A stretch of DNA of 64,000 nucleotides from Bradyrhizobium australiense (GCF_013114825.1 NZ_JAAVLX010000004.1:248001-312000), one strand, 5' to 3'. Counted from the stretch's first letter, positions 17,090 to 27,480 are shown. Numbers and translations are program-made. Notes: generated by a model not told the origin, from the letters alone.

Positions 17090-17121
17090 AAGGGCGGCAC
17101 ATTCCGGTGTGCCGCCCTTTT
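17090..17121 (+). terminator. Rho-independent terminator of the BA14K gene
   Basis: The 12-bp stem AAGGGCGGCACA / TGTGCCGCCCTT with a TCCG-type loop is followed by TTTTCG, 18 bases after the BA14K stop codon. Confidence 0.85.
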
Positions 17122-17124
17122 CGT

Positions 17125-17560
17125 TCAAGAGATAGGCGCAGCGGCACCACCGCGCCGCCGAGCGTGAACACCAGCGCCGCGATCTCTCGCGGGCCGAGCA
17201 GCTCGCGCTGCTGCAAGCACCCCGATGAAGGAACCTGTAAATCGATCGAGGGCGTCGTCGCCGGCAGCCGCTCCAGCGCGGCAAACCAGCACACTTCAGA
17301 ACCGGATCAGCGCCGTGTGGAGCAGCGAAGCCCAGCCGACAGTGACAGATCAGCGAGCTGCGACTGCTCGATCGCAAGTCACGATCGCGATCGGCAGCCA
17401 CCCGAGCCCGATCGCGGCGCCGACGATGTCGCACAGGCCGCCCAAGGACAACGGCTGCCATTCGGACAATAAATGTTTCATGATCGGAAAGTTGAAACCC
17501 CACACCACTGACTGAATGACGAGCAGGCTGAGCCCGAGGGGCGACCGCCGGGCGGCAGCG
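17125..17560 (-). pseudogene. Remnant of an EamA/DMT transporter gene
   Basis: The minus strand carries broken pieces of an EamA permease. In one frame CWFAALERLPATTPS and, further on, IAALVFTLGGAVVPL match SWFAALARLPASVAA and IAALVFTLAGVVLAT of the intact EamA gene at 22057-22965. At DNA level, stretches such as GAGCGTGAACACCAGCGCCG (17160s) and CAGCGCGGCAAACCAGC (17275) are shared almost exactly. The pieces are in different frames, internal segments are missing (about 0.44 kb against 0.9 kb), and there is no start or continuous frame. A decayed paralogue or partial duplicate. Confidence 0.8.
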
Positions 17561-17762
17561 CGCCCTACTTGGTTGGCGAGATGGCGGGATGAGATCCGGA
17601 ACCGGCGGTGAATTTGTTCTCGTTCTGATACAGCGAAACGGAATTGCCGTCGGCAACTTTTATGTGCACTCTACCATACAGACGACCTGTCGGCGTTTCG
17701 ACTTAATCGTCACAAAGGACGTGCGACTCGCCTGGCCGCCGCCCGAGGAAGAAGGAATCATC

Positions 17763-18170
17763 GTGCCGCGCGTTCTCGTGGTCGATGACGACCCGATGGT
17801 GTGCGTTGCCATCGAGGTTTGTCTGTCGCGCAAGGGTTTCGAGGTCACCGTTGCCGACGGTGGTGAAGCGGGAATGCGCGCGCTCGAAGCCTCCGATTTC
17901 GATGTCATGCTGATCGACGTGTTCATGCCGCATATGCGCGGCTTCGAATCGATCCGGATGTTTCACGAGCGCAAGCCGGATGTACCTGTTATCGCGATGT
18001 CGGGCTACGCCTTCGCCAACACCGAGCGCGCGCCGGATTTCCTGCGGATGACCATCGAGCTCGGCGCGGCATGCTGCCTGCGCAAGCCCTTCACGCCGGA
18101 GGCGTTGTTGACCTCGGTCAATCAATGCATCACCAAACCGAAAGCTTCCGTGCAGCAGTCGAAATCGTGA
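17763..18170 (+). CDS. Single-domain response regulator
   Basis: CheY-like receiver of about 135 residues with no output domain. The acidic pair is VDDDP (residues 7-11), the phospho-acceptor is Asp52 in MLIDVFMP, the Ser/Thr switch is in IAMSGY, and the conserved Lys is in CLRKPF. I prefer the GTG at 17763, behind GAGGAAGAAGGA, because the frame upstream reads through non-domain sequence. The hybrid histidine kinase gene starts 15 bp downstream, so the two form an operon and probably a phosphorelay. Output partner unknown. Confidence 0.88.
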   Translation: MPRVLVVDDDPMVCVAIEVCLSRKGFEVTVADGGEAGMRALEASDFDVMLIDVFMPHMRGFESIRMFHERKPDVPVIAMSGYAFANTERAPDFLRMTIELGAACCLRKPFTPEALLTSVNQCITKPKASVQQSKS

Positions 18171-18185
18171 AGTAAACAACTGGCA

Positions 18186-20420
18186 ATGCCCTCGCAGCGT
18201 ATCATTCTTGGAATTGGCCTCGCTATCCTCCTCGTTATCGGCGCTGCCTCGATCGGTCTCGACCTCAAGTCGCGGTCCGACACGGCCTCGGTCGACCGCG
18301 CGCTCGGAATCCTCGGGAAACTCTCGGATATACGCCCGCTGCTGAGCCGGGCGGAAAGCGCGGCGCGCGCCTTTGCGCTGTCAGGCGATCAGGAGTTCGC
18401 CAGGGAATACCGCGAGGCCAGCGACGCGATCCTGCCGGCGCTGGCCGCCCTGGTCGAGGCGGTCAAGGCCAATCCCACCGAAAAGCAACTGATCGAAGAG
18501 ACCAAAGCGCTGGTGGAGCAGCAGATCGCCCTCAATGGCGAGTTGATCAGGCTGCGGACCGCTGGCGACGGCGCCGCCGTCGCGGCGCGCGTCGGCCAGG
18601 AGGACCGCGCGGCGACGGCCGCCATAGCCGGAAACCTGGAAAAGGCGGTGGCGGAAGAGCGCCGGCTGCTTTTCGCCAGGCGCGCCGAATCCGAAACCAA
18701 CGGCAGCCTGCTGCTGGCGATCGATCTCGCCGGCGTCGCGCTGATCCTGGTCCTCGCCACCGTATTGACGCTGGCCGCCCGCCGCTCGCGCCGGGAACTG
18801 CAGGATTCGCTGAGTGCCACCCAGGCCACCAACGAGGCTCTGGAGGCAGCGGTCGCCGAGCGCACCGAGCATCTGGTTGCCGCGCACGAGGAACTCAGGC
18901 TTTCGGCCGCAGTTCTGCGCAGCACCTTTCACAGCATGGCGGAGGCCGTGCTCGTCATCGACACCAGGGGCGAGGTTTTGCTCTCGAACCCGGCCGCCGA
19001 GAAGATGCTGCGCTACCGTCCGGGCATGACAATCGAGCTCTTACGCTCGCTCAGCGCGGTTTTCCATGCCGACGGCGTCACGCCGCTGCCTGTCCATGAT
19101 ATGCCCGCCTCGCGCGCGCTGCGCGGCGAAGCGTTCGACGCCATCGAAATCGTGGTGCGCCCGGTCAGCGGCAATCCACCCGTCCATCTCGTGATCAGCG
19201 GCCGGCCGCTGCGCGACGCCTCGGGCGCGATCAGCGGCGCGGCGCTGGTCTATCACGACATCACGGCGTCGCGCGAAACCGAGCACAAGCTGCAGCAGGC
19301 GCAAAAGCTCGATGCCATCGGCAAGCTTACCGGCGGCGTCGCGCACGACTTCAACAACATGCTGACTGTGATCACCGGCACCACCGAAACGCTGGTCGCG
19401 GGCCTTGCGCATGAGCCGGCGTTGCAGAAGACGGCCGAATTGATCGACCAGGCAGCGGAACGCTGCAGCGAGCTGATCCAGCATCTGCTCGCCTTCGCCC
19501 GCCGCCAGCCGCTGCAGCCGCGCAATGTCGACATCAACGCGACCGTGCTCGATATCGCAAAACTGCTTCGCCCGACGCTCGGCGAGCAGATCGAGGTCAA
19601 CTCCATTCTCGAGCAGGAAGTGGCGATTGCCCATATCGACGCATCGCAGCTCGCGAACTCCCTGCTCAACATGGCGATCAACGCGCGCGACGCGATGCCG
19701 AACGGCGGCAAGTTGCTTTTAGAGACGCGCAACGTCGTGCTCGACGAAGCCTATGCGCAGGCTAACCCTGACGCAAAGCCCGGCCCTTATGTGATGCTCG
19801 CGGTCAGCGACACCGGCGACGGCATGCCGCAGGACGTGCTGGACAAAGTGTTCGAGCCGTTCTTCACCACCAAGGAGGTCGGCAAGGGCTCAGGCCTCGG
19901 CTTGAGCATGGTCTACGGCTTCGTCAAGCAATCCGGCGGGCATATCCGGATCTACAGTGAGCTCGGCCACGGCACCACGATCAAGCTCTATCTGCCGCCT
20001 GCCCGCGGCCAGATCGAGGCCGTACCGCCCGCGGCAGCGGCGCTACCGCATGGCAACGAGACCATCATGGTGGTGGAAGACGACGCGCTGGTGCGCAACT
20101 TCGTCACCGCGCAATTGCAGAGCCTCGGCTACCGGACGGTGGCCGCCGCCAATGGGCCGGCAGCAATGAACCTGATCGAAGGCGGTCAGGCGTTCGACCT
20201 TCTGTTCACCGATGTCATCATGCCCGGTGGCATGACCGGACGCGAACTCGCGGACAAGGTGTTGAAGCTCCGCCCCGGCATCAAGGTGTTATATACGTCC
20301 GGCTATACCGACAACGCAATCGTGCATCAGGGCCGCCTCGATCCCGGCGTGCTGCTGCTGACCAAGCCGTACCGGAAGTCCCAGTTGGCGAACATGGTCC
20401 GCCGCGCGCTGTCGGGGTAA
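18186..20420 (+). CDS. Hybrid sensor histidine kinase (CHASE3-PAS-HK-REC)
   Basis: Membrane-bound hybrid kinase of 744 residues. An N-terminal helix (residues 5-24) and a second helix (177-197) enclose a helical periplasmic sensor resembling CHASE3. A coiled coil (200-240) is followed by a PAS-like domain (about 242-362). The dimerisation/phospho-acceptor region has His387 in GGVAHDFNNML. The ATPase shows N-box NAINARDAMPNGG-type sequence near 497-508, SDTGDGMP and GSGLGLSMVYG. A C-terminal receiver has Asp676 in LLFTDVIMPGG. The H-box context is of the NtrB-like HisKA group common in Bradyrhizobium. It is co-transcribed with the single-domain receiver just upstream. Signal unknown. Confidence 0.92.
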   Translation: MPSQRIILGIGLAILLVIGAASIGLDLKSRSDTASVDRALGILGKLSDIRPLLSRAESAARAFALSGDQEFAREYREASDAILPALAALVEAVKANPTEKQLIEETKALVEQQIALNGELIRLRTAGDGAAVAARVGQEDRAATAAIAGNLEKAVAEERRLLFARRAESETNGSLLLAIDLAGVALILVLATVLTLAARRSRRELQDSLSATQATNEALEAAVAERTEHLVAAHEELRLSAAVLRSTFHSMAEAVLVIDTRGEVLLSNPAAEKMLRYRPGMTIELLRSLSAVFHADGVTPLPVHDMPASRALRGEAFDAIEIVVRPVSGNPPVHLVISGRPLRDASGAISGAALVYHDITASRETEHKLQQAQKLDAIGKLTGGVAHDFNNMLTVITGTTETLVAGLAHEPALQKTAELIDQAAERCSELIQHLLAFARRQPLQPRNVDINATVLDIAKLLRPTLGEQIEVNSILEQEVAIAHIDASQLANSLLNMAINARDAMPNGGKLLLETRNVVLDEAYAQANPDAKPGPYVMLAVSDTGDGMPQDVLDKVFEPFFTTKEVGKGSGLGLSMVYGFVKQSGGHIRIYSELGHGTTIKLYLPPARGQIEAVPPAAAALPHGNETIMVVEDDALVRNFVTAQLQSLGYRTVAAANGPAAMNLIEGGQAFDLLFTDVIMPGGMTGRELADKVLKLRPGIKVLYTSGYTDNAIVHQGRLDPGVLLLTKPYRKSQLANMVRRALSG

Positions 20421-20522
20421 ACGAGGCGCAAGCCTCTCCACTTGCGGCGTCCTTTCAATGCCGACTTGATATATGAAAGGGTGAGACTTGGACGAAGGGA
20501 TTCGGGGGAAGGGCCGAGACCA

Positions 20523-20855
20523 ATGGCCGACGTGATCTACAAGCGCTGCTATTTCGATTGGGGCGGACGATGCGCCTACTGCGACGTTGGACTTCCCCGG
20601 ATAAAGACGGGCGGCAAGGTCAAGGCCAGCATCGACCATTTCATCCCGCTCTCAAAGGGAGGCCAGAATAGCAGGAGCAACCGCGTGCTGTCCTGCTACC
20701 CCTGCAATCTCGCCAAGGGCGACACCGACCCGCGCGAGACGAATCAATGGTCCCACGTCGAACAGCGCCTCGCCGAGATCGCCGCTACCCCGCTCATCAG
20801 TCATGCGAAGCTCAAGCAGCTTATTCCCGAATTAGTGAAACAAACTGCCCTCTAG
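20523..20855 (+). CDS. HNH endonuclease-like protein
   Basis: Small protein of 110 residues with a complete-looking HNH/His-Me finger. CAYCDVG and CYPCNLAKG give two zinc-type CxxC pairs, and the IDHFIPLSKGG segment carries the catalytic His with the HNH core, followed by SNRVLSCYPCN. The ATG at 20523 is preceded by a GGGGGAAGGG stretch. There is no terminase or other phage gene nearby, so it is a free-standing HNH gene. It could be a domesticated nuclease; target unknown. Confidence 0.85.
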   Translation: MADVIYKRCYFDWGGRCAYCDVGLPRIKTGGKVKASIDHFIPLSKGGQNSRSNRVLSCYPCNLAKGDTDPRETNQWSHVEQRLAEIAATPLISHAKLKQLIPELVKQTAL

Positions 20856-20890
20856 GGGCATGATCCGGATCCGAAAGGCCGCGGTGGCAC

Positions 20891-21955
20891 TCACTGCGCG
20901 CCGGATCCGCCTGCCACGATCCTCTCGTTCAGTTTCTGATCCACGATCTCGACGGTGCGGTCGATCTCGGCACTGGGCGCACCGAGCTGATGCGAGATCA
21001 GCTTCACGAGCAAGTCGACGCGCTCGATGAACGGAGCGCCGGCGGCGACCGCGCGGGCCGCCGATGACGGCTTGAGCAGGCTTTCGGCCGCCTTGGCGTA
21101 TTTCGCGAACGGCACCTGGTCCTGCGGATCGGCGCCCAAACGGCGGGCGATGCCGTCGACATGGTCATAGATCGACTGCGACAGTTTCAGATCGCCGTGC
21201 ACCGCGTCGCGGATCGACTGCGGCTCGTTCGGCGTGATGCAGCGGTAGTTGCCGGTCAAGAGCATCGACCATTTGGCGAGCGGCACGAACAGCGAGTCGA
21301 ACACCTTCAGCTTCACCGGAACGTCATGGCCGTCCAGCATCACCGCGTCGATGTCGGCTTCCAGCTCGCGAAGCAGCTTGTTGTGTTTCTCGTCGGCAAA
21401 GGCGGCAGCCTTGAAGTTGGTCGGCAGGCCGACATGAAGCACGTTCGCCGCCTCTTCCGGCGGGCGAAACGCTTGTGGATCGGGCGAGCAGAGCGTCACC
21501 AGCCCCGGTCTGAAGCGATCCCAAACTTGCGCATTGGTATAGGCCTCCTCGAGGTCCATATCCGCCAGTGCCGGGATGCGCTTGAGATAGGGCAAGGGCG
21601 GCATGTTCATGATCGACAGACAAGGCAGTTTGGCCTCGGCGATCTTGATCATCAAAACCCGGATCGTGTGGTTGGTGTATTGCGGCTCCTGCATCGCAAG
21701 ACCGACCAGGTCGTAACGTGAAAGGTCGACGTCCTGCGGCGGCGTTGCGTCCAGTTTGCCGGGCAGGTCGCGCGAAAAAATCGCCCGGTGCACCGCCTCG
21801 TCGCGCAGCTTGATGCGAACTTCGGTGCCGTCGCGGTTGATGAGCTCGGCCGTCTTCTTCCGGCAAACCAGCGTCACGTTGTGACCGGCCATCAAAAGTT
21901 TCGTCGCCAGCAAGGAGCCGTACGACGCCCCCAGGATCAAAATGTTGCGCGCCAT
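20891..21955 (-). CDS. PanE/ApbA-like NAD(P)-binding dehydrogenase
   Basis: Cytosolic protein of 354 residues with an N-terminal Rossmann fold (MARNILILGASYGSLLATKL) of the ketopantoate reductase type. An all-helical C-terminal half carries a plausible catalytic Lys in VKLKVFDSLFVPLAKWSMLLTGN. It is longer than PanE (about 300) and departs from it in the middle, so the substrate is probably another 2-oxo/hydroxy acid or an opine-like compound. A second, more typical PanE-like gene is at 44900-45808. No helpful neighbours. Confidence 0.75.
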   Translation of the reverse strand: MARNILILGASYGSLLATKLLMAGHNVTLVCRKKTAELINRDGTEVRIKLRDEAVHRAIFSRDLPGKLDATPPQDVDLSRYDLVGLAMQEPQYTNHTIRVLMIKIAEAKLPCLSIMNMPPLPYLKRIPALADMDLEEAYTNAQVWDRFRPGLVTLCSPDPQAFRPPEEAANVLHVGLPTNFKAAAFADEKHNKLLRELEADIDAVMLDGHDVPVKLKVFDSLFVPLAKWSMLLTGNYRCITPNEPQSIRDAVHGDLKLSQSIYDHVDGIARRLGADPQDQVPFAKYAKAAESLLKPSSAARAVAAGAPFIERVDLLVKLISHQLGAPSAEIDRTVEIVDQKLNERIVAGGSGAQ

Positions 21956-22056
21956 ACTCTCTCTTTCACGGATTATGCCAGATACAGATATACCAGAACT
22001 ATCCCGCCCCGACGGCTAGCGCAAACCGGCAAGCATTACAATTGGATAGACCTGCC

Positions 22057-22965
22057 TTACGACCGCGTCGCCAGCACGACGCCGGCGAGCGTGAACACCA
22101 GCGCCGCGATCTGGATCAGGCCGAGCGGTTCGCCGAGCGCGATGGCAGACGCCACGACGCCGATCACCGGCACCGCCATGGTGCCGATCGCGGCGACTGA
22201 TGCCGGCAAACGGGCCAGCGCGGCAAACCAGCTGACATAGGCGATGCAGAACTGGATCACGGTCGAATAGACCAAAAGCCACCAGCCGAGTTGCGTAACC
22301 TTTTCGATATGCGTGGTCTCGACGGCGAGGCCGATGATGACGATCGGAAAACATCCGAGCCCGATCTGCCAGGCCGCGGCCGGGATCGGCGGCAGCGGCA
22401 CCGGCAATCTCTTCGCCAGCACGGTGCCGAGCGCAAAGCCAAACGCGCCGCCAAGCGCCATCACCATTCCCGGCAGTTTGGCGGCGGTCGCGCTAAAACC
22501 GTTGCCGCCCATGATGGCGGCAAGGCCTGCGAACGCCATCACCAGCGCTACCGTGCGCAGAATAGTCGGCCGCTCGCCGAGCACCGGCCAGGCCAGCAGC
22601 GAGGCCCAGACCGGCATGGTGTAGGCGATCAGCGCCGCCTCGCTCGCCGGCAGCCAGAGCAACGCCAGCCCCATCAGCACCATCCAGCCGGTGACATTGA
22701 GCAGCGCCGAGAGCATCAGCCGCGGCCACAAATGCCGTTCGACTTTCAGGCTTTGCGAGCGCGCCAGCGCCAGCACGGCCAAAAGCGCCGCGCCGATCAC
22801 GCCCGTCGAGCCGCGCAGGGTCAGCGGCGGCAGTTCGCTCAGGAGATACTTCGTGACGGGCCAGTTGAATCCCCAGCCCACCGAGGTGATGGCGAGGAAC
22901 ATCAGGCCTGCTGGCGCGATCCGCGCCGGCGCGGCGGGTTTTGATTCTGTCATGGAGCCCGGCAA
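22057..22965 (-). CDS. EamA/DMT-family transporter
   Basis: Ten-helix inner-membrane transporter of 302 residues in the drug/metabolite transporter superfamily. Two EamA half-repeats are visible (about 18-150 and 165-300), each with the glycine-rich last helices (GLAAIMGGNGF; AALVFTLAGVVLATRS). It likely exports a metabolite or amino acid, but the substrate cannot be read from sequence. A decayed relative of the same gene lies at 17125-17560. The start at 22965 puts a short hydrophilic leader before helix 1. Confidence 0.88.
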   Translation of the reverse strand: MPGSMTESKPAAPARIAPAGLMFLAITSVGWGFNWPVTKYLLSELPPLTLRGSTGVIGAALLAVLALARSQSLKVERHLWPRLMLSALLNVTGWMVLMGLALLWLPASEAALIAYTMPVWASLLAWPVLGERPTILRTVALVMAFAGLAAIMGGNGFSATAAKLPGMVMALGGAFGFALGTVLAKRLPVPLPPIPAAAWQIGLGCFPIVIIGLAVETTHIEKVTQLGWWLLVYSTVIQFCIAYVSWFAALARLPASVAAIGTMAVPVIGVVASAIALGEPLGLIQIAALVFTLAGVVLATRS

Positions 22966-23239
22966 GGGATGGAAAAGCGATGGAATCGGCCCTCACCTTG
23001 CCGCTTATCGGGACGCACGACCACGGGCGCGCGGACATGCCAGCCCTCCCGCTCCGTAGCCTTACGTGAGTCTTTCGAACGCAATCCCGAAAGCTCAAAA
23101 AATACCTGCCCTGTGAACAGCGGGACGAAGCCTGTTTCCACACCGCAGGGACAAATTTTTTTCCTTGGGAATCCCTGAGGACTCACTGATACTTGGCACC
23201 ATCACAGGCGCGGGAACACCCCCTGTTATCCCTCACTTT

Positions 23240-23255
23240 CCACCATATTTAGTGT
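23240..23255. promoter_or_regulatory. Candidate NrdR box upstream of nrdJ
   Basis: CCACCATATTTAGTGT agrees with the NrdR consensus (ACACTATATATTGTGT) at 12 of 16 positions and lies about 430 bases before nrdJ. NrdR represses ribonucleotide reductase genes when dATP is high. NrdR boxes normally come in pairs one to three helical turns apart; I found no convincing partner, so this is tentative. Confidence 0.4.
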
Positions 23256-23685
23256 TTGATTCAGGAACTCGTACTACTCCTTGACGGGCACGACGGGTTT
23301 GGCCTAGCCTTATTCCTGGACGGCGCGAGTTAAGTTCTGGGTCCCGCCGATCGCTCCCAAATGGGTTCCGAACGAGCACTCCGTCAGCCGGTTGAGGCAC
23401 GGATCGAGGGCTTGTCTGCCCATATTCGGGGGTGATCCCGGGCCTCAAAAAGAGCCGAATGGCTCAGGCGACGAGTTGCGGCGTTGAGTTGGAGGATCAG
23501 TCCCGTCGAACCAGACGGAGCCGATCTTGGGGTGGCGAAGACAGAAACAGGGCCGGGTCCACCGGTAGAGCTTGCGGATCTCAGGCCCAAGGTTGTCTTC
23601 AACCTTGGTGCCGAAAGTTCGCTCACTGAAACATCCGGCAACCGCAGGAAATGCGGACCGGGCAAAGAAGACGGGGCACGACACT
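23256..23685 (+). other. Long non-coding leader of nrdJ with hairpins
   Basis: About 430 bases without a credible gene. It contains several stem-loops: GAGCC-GAAT-GGCTC (about 23451-23464), a 9-bp stem CCAAGGTTG-TCTT-CAACCTTGG (23587-23608), and CCGCA-GGAAA-TGCGG bracketed by CCGG on both sides (about 23636-23660), the last just before the nrdJ start. I looked for a B12-box and the conserved GCCACTG of a cobalamin riboswitch and did not find them. Possibly a regulatory RNA leader of another type. Confidence 0.4.
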
Positions 23686-26600
23686 ATGCGAATCGAGCGG
23701 CGCAACACCACTTCCGGCCAGTCACCCTATGCAGGGATTGATTTCAGGCTGACGACATCGGAGATCCGGAATCCGGACGGTTCGGTCGTGTTCCGGCTCG
23801 AGAACGTCGAAGTGCCCCAGTTCTGGTCGCAGGTCGCCTCCGACGTTCTCGCCCAGAAGTATTTTCGGAAAGCCGGCGTCGCCGCGCGTCTGAAGAAGGT
23901 CGAGGAAGAGACCGTGCCGTCGTGGCTGTGGCGCTCGGTGCCCGACACCGAGGCGCTGGCCCTGCTGCCGGAAAACGAGCGCTACATCGGCGAGACCAGC
24001 GCCAAGCAGGTGTTCGACCGCCTCGCCGGCTGCTGGACCTATTGGGGCTGGAAGGGCGGCTATTTCTCCAGCGATGAAGACGCGCAGGCGTTTTGTGACG
24101 AGCTGCGCTACCAGCTCGCAAAGCAGATGGTCGCGCCGAACTCGCCGCAATGGTTCAACACCGGGCTGCATTGGGCCTACGGCATCGATGGCCCCGGCCA
24201 GGGCCACTATTACGTCGACTGGAAGACCGGCAAGCTGACGAAATCGAAGTCCGCTTACGAGCATCCGCAGCCGCACGCCTGCTTCATCCAGGGCATCGAG
24301 GACGACCTCGTCAACGAGGGCGGCATCATGGACCTGTGGGTGCGTGAGGCGCGGCTGTTCAAATATGGCTCCGGCACCGGCTCCAACTTCTCGCGCCTGC
24401 GCGGCGAAGGCGAGCGCCTGTCCGGCGGCGGCCGTTCCTCCGGCCTGATGAGTTTCCTGAAGATCGGCGACCGCGCCGCCGGCGCGATCAAGTCGGGCGG
24501 CACCACGCGCCGCGCCGCCAAGATGGTCGTGGTCGACGTCGATCACCCCGATATCGAGACCTATATCGACTGGAAGGTGAAGGAGGAGCAGAAGGTTGCC
24601 GCCCTCGTCACCGGCTCCAAGATCAACCAGAAGCACCTCAAGGCCGTGCTGAAGGCCTGCGTGAACTGCGAGGGTTCGGGCGACGACTGCTTCGACCCCG
24701 AAAAGAACCCTGCCCTCCGCCGCGAGATCAAGCTCGCGCGCCGCGCGCTGGTGCCCGACAACTACATCAAGCGGGTGATCCAGTTCGCCAAGCAGGGCTA
24801 CAAGGACATCGACTTCCCGATCTACGACACCGACTGGGATTCGGAAGCCTATCTCACGGTCTCGGGCCAGAACTCCAACAACTCGGTCTCGCTGAAGGAC
24901 GATTTCCTCCGCGCCGTCGAAACCGACGGCGACTGGAATCTGATCGGCCGCACCAACAAGAAGATTACCAAGACTCTCAAGGCGCGCGAGCTCTGGGAGA
25001 AGATCGGCCACGCCGCCTGGGCCTCGGCCGATCCGGGCCTGCACTTCAACACCACCATGAACGACTGGCACACCTGCAAGGCGTCCGGCGACATCCGCGC
25101 GTCGAACCCGTGCTCGGAATACATGTTCCTGGACGACACGGCGTGCAACCTCGCCTCGGCCAACCTGCTGACGTTCTATTCGACCACCACCAAGCGGTTC
25201 GATGTCGAGGCTTACGAGCACCTGTGCCGGCTCTGGACCATTGTGCTCGAAATCTCCGTGATGATGGCGCAATTCCCGTCGAAAGCGATCGCTGAACTCT
25301 CCTATGAGTTCCGCACGCTCGGCCTCGGCTTTGCCAATATCGGCGGTCTCCTGATGACCATGGGCCTGCCCTATGACTCGAAGGAAGGCCGTTCGCTGTG
25401 CGGCGCGCTGACCGCTGTGATGACCGGCATTGCCTACAAGACCTCGGCCGAGATGGCGGCCGAGCTCGGCACCTTCCCCGGCTACAAGAAGAACGCCCAG
25501 CACATGCTGCGCGTGATCCGCAACCACCGCCGCGCCGCGCATGGCCTCGCCTCCGGCTATGAGTCGCTCAGCGTCAACCCGGTGCCGCTCGACCACGCCT
25601 CCTGCCCGCAAGGAGACGTGATCGCGCATGCGACCAAGGCCTGGGACGACGCCCTCGCCCTCGGCGAAGCCAACGGCTTCCGCAACGCGCAGACGACAGT
25701 CGTGGCGCCGACCGGCACCATCGGCCTCGTCATGGATTGCGACACCACCGGCATCGAGCCTGACTTTGCGCTGGTGAAGTTCAAGAAGCTCGCCGGTGGC
25801 GGCTACTGGAAGATCATCAACCAGGCGGTGCCCGAGGCGCTGCGCGTGCTCGGTTATCGCGAAAGCGAGATCGCCGAGATCGATGCTTATGCCGTCGGTC
25901 ACGGCTCGCTTTCCAACGCGCCCGGCATCAACGCCACCAGCCTCAAGGCAAAAGGCTTCACCGACGAAGCGCTGGCGAAAGTGGAAGCTGCGCTGCCGAC
26001 CGCGTTCGACATCAAGTTCGCCTTCAACAAGTGGACCTTTGGCGAGGACTTTTTGCGCGACACGCTCAATATCGCGCCGGAGACCATCGCAGCCCCGGGT
26101 TTCGACCTGCTTGCCGCGCTCGGATTTACAAAACGCGAGATCGAGGCCGCCAACGTGCACATCTGCGGCGCGATGACGGTCGAGGGAGCTCCCCACCTCA
26201 AGGCAGAACATTACGCGGTGTTCGACTGCGCCAATCCCTGCGGCAAGATCGGCAAGCGCTACCTCTCGGTCGAGAGCCACATCCGCATGATGGCGGCCTC
26301 GCAGCCGTTCATCTCGGGCGCGATCAGCAAGACCATCAACATGCCGAACGACGCCACCGTCGAGGATTGCAAGGCCGCGTATCTGCTCTCCTGGAAGCTT
26401 GCGCTGAAGGCCAACGCGCTCTACCGCGACGGCTCGAAGCTGAGCCAGCCCCTCAACTCGCAGCTCATCGCCGACGATGATGACGAGGACGATGCGGTGG
26501 AGGCGCTCTACGAGAAGCCGATGGCCGCGCGCACCGCGCAGGTCTCGGAAAAGATCGTCGAGAAGCTGGTCGAGCGCATCGTCGTGATGCGCGAGCGCGA

Positions 26601-27432
26601 GAAGATGCCTGACCGACGCAAGGGTTACACCCAGAAGGCGGTGGTCGGCGGCCACAAGGTGTATCTGCGTACCGGCGAGTATGACGACGGCCGCCTCGGC
26701 GAGATCTTCATCGACATGCACAAGGAGGGCGCCGCGCTCCGCTCCTTCATCAACAACTTTGCCATCGCCGTCTCGCTCGGCCTGCAATACGGCGTGCCGC
26801 TGGAGGAATATGTCGACGCCTTCACCTTCACCCGCTTCGAGCCGGCGGGCCCCGTGCAGGGCAACGACTCGATCAAGTATGCGACCTCGATCCTCGACTA
26901 TGTGTTCCGCGAGCTCGCGGTCAGCTACATGTCGCGCTTCGATCTCGCGCATGTCGATCCGACCGAGTCGAATTTCGACGCGCTCGGCAAGGGCGTCGAG
27001 GAAGGCAAGGAGCCGTCCGACCAGGGCCAGCAGGCGACAAAGTATCTGTCCAAGGGCCTGACCCGCTCGCGCACGGATAATCTCGTCGTAATGCGCGGCG
27101 GCGATACGGACGCCCGCGGCTCCCACAACGTCACCGCAATCGGCGGCCACGGCCCCAGCGCCCGCGCCTCCGACGCCCACGAAGGCGCGGTGGCCTTAAG
27201 GCAGGAAACCCAGCACGACCTGTCGCCGACAGAAAAGCTGGGAGCCCTGCAATGGAGCAAGTCCGGCAGCGCAGCCGTAGCGGTTGCCCCAAGCAAGGCC
27301 GAACGCCGGGCTGAGGCGAAAGCCAAGGGCTACGAAGGCGAGATGTGCTCGGAGTGCGGCAACTTCACGCTGGTGCGGAATGGCACGTGCATGAAGTGCG
27401 ATACGTGTGGAAGCACGACGGGGTGTTCGTAG
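23686..27432 (+). CDS. nrdJ: Vitamin B12-dependent (class II) ribonucleotide reductase
   Basis: Adenosylcobalamin-dependent reductase that makes dNDPs for DNA synthesis with or without oxygen. From the ATG at 23686 ([11 protein letters not shown]) the product is 1248 residues, the usual length for long alphaproteobacterial NrdJ. Visible features are NSPQWFNTG, the Gly-rich [14 protein letters not shown] and [13 protein letters not shown] region, the active-site [34 protein letters not shown] near the radical loop, and a C-terminal zinc-ribbon with four cysteines (CSECGNF...CMKCDTCGS). It stands alone with a long leader and a strong terminator. Probably the cell's main reductase. The island that follows begins immediately after its terminator. 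Confidence 0.96.
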   Translation: MRIERRNTTSGQSPYAGIDFRLTTSEIRNPDGSVVFRLENVEVPQFWSQVASDVLAQKYFRKAGVAARLKKVEEETVPSWLWRSVPDTEALALLPENERYIGETSAKQVFDRLAGCWTYWGWKGGYFSSDEDAQAFCDELRYQLAKQMVAPNSPQWFNTGLHWAYGIDGPGQGHYYVDWKTGKLTKSKSAYEHPQPHACFIQGIEDDLVNEGGIMDLWVREARLFKYGSGTGSNFSRLRGEGERLSGGGRSSGLMSFLKIGDRAAGAIKSGGTTRRAAKMVVVDVDHPDIETYIDWKVKEEQKVAALVTGSKINQKHLKAVLKACVNCEGSGDDCFDPEKNPALRREIKLARRALVPDNYIKRVIQFAKQGYKDIDFPIYDTDWDSEAYLTVSGQNSNNSVSLKDDFLRAVETDGDWNLIGRTNKKITKTLKARELWEKIGHAAWASADPGLHFNTTMNDWHTCKASGDIRASNPCSEYMFLDDTACNLASANLLTFYSTTTKRFDVEAYEHLCRLWTIVLEISVMMAQFPSKAIAELSYEFRTLGLGFANIGGLLMTMGLPYDSKEGRSLCGALTAVMTGIAYKTSAEMAAELGTFPGYKKNAQHMLRVIRNHRRAAHGLASGYESLSVNPVPLDHASCPQGDVIAHATKAWDDALALGEANGFRNAQTTVVAPTGTIGLVMDCDTTGIEPDFALVKFKKLAGGGYWKIINQAVPEALRVLGYRESEIAEIDAYAVGHGSLSNAPGINATSLKAKGFTDEALAKVEAALPTAFDIKFAFNKWTFGEDFLRDTLNIAPETIAAPGFDLLAALGFTKREIEAANVHICGAMTVEGAPHLKAEHYAVFDCANPCGKIGKRYLSVESHIRMMAASQPFISGAISKTINMPNDATVEDCKAAYLLSWKLALKANALYRDGSKLSQPLNSQLIADDDDEDDAVEALYEKPMAARTAQVSEKIVEKLVERIVVMREREKMPDRRKGYTQKAVVGGHKVYLRTGEYDDGRLGEIFIDMHKEGAALRSFINNFAIAVSLGLQYGVPLEEYVDAFTFTRFEPAGPVQGNDSIKYATSILDYVFRELAVSYMSRFDLAHVDPTESNFDALGKGVEEGKEPSDQGQQATKYLSKGLTRSRTDNLVVMRGGDTDARGSHNVTAIGGHGPSARASDAHEGAVALRQETQHDLSPTEKLGALQWSKSGSAAVAVAPSKAERRAEAKAKGYEGEMCSECGNFTLVRNGTCMKCDTCGSTTGCS

Positions 27433-27480
27433 GCCGGTCACCAGTCGTACCGACGCTCAATTAGATTCGTAACTAAGCAT

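Noticed and set aside
16322..17656. A 444-codon minus-strand frame opposite the BA14K gene
   Set aside because: Ala/Thr-rich antisense translation of the Gly-rich repeats; part of it crosses the EamA pseudogene.
22966..23685. Cobalamin riboswitch upstream of nrdJ
   Set aside because: I looked for the B12-box and the GCCACTG element and did not find them; hairpins exist but no class could be recognised.
23722..27180. A 1152-codon open frame on the minus strand
   Set aside because: It is antisense to nrdJ, whose motifs are unmistakable; the minus-strand product is low-complexity Val/Ala/Asp/Leu sequence with no domain. Long antisense frames are normal in GC-rich genes.
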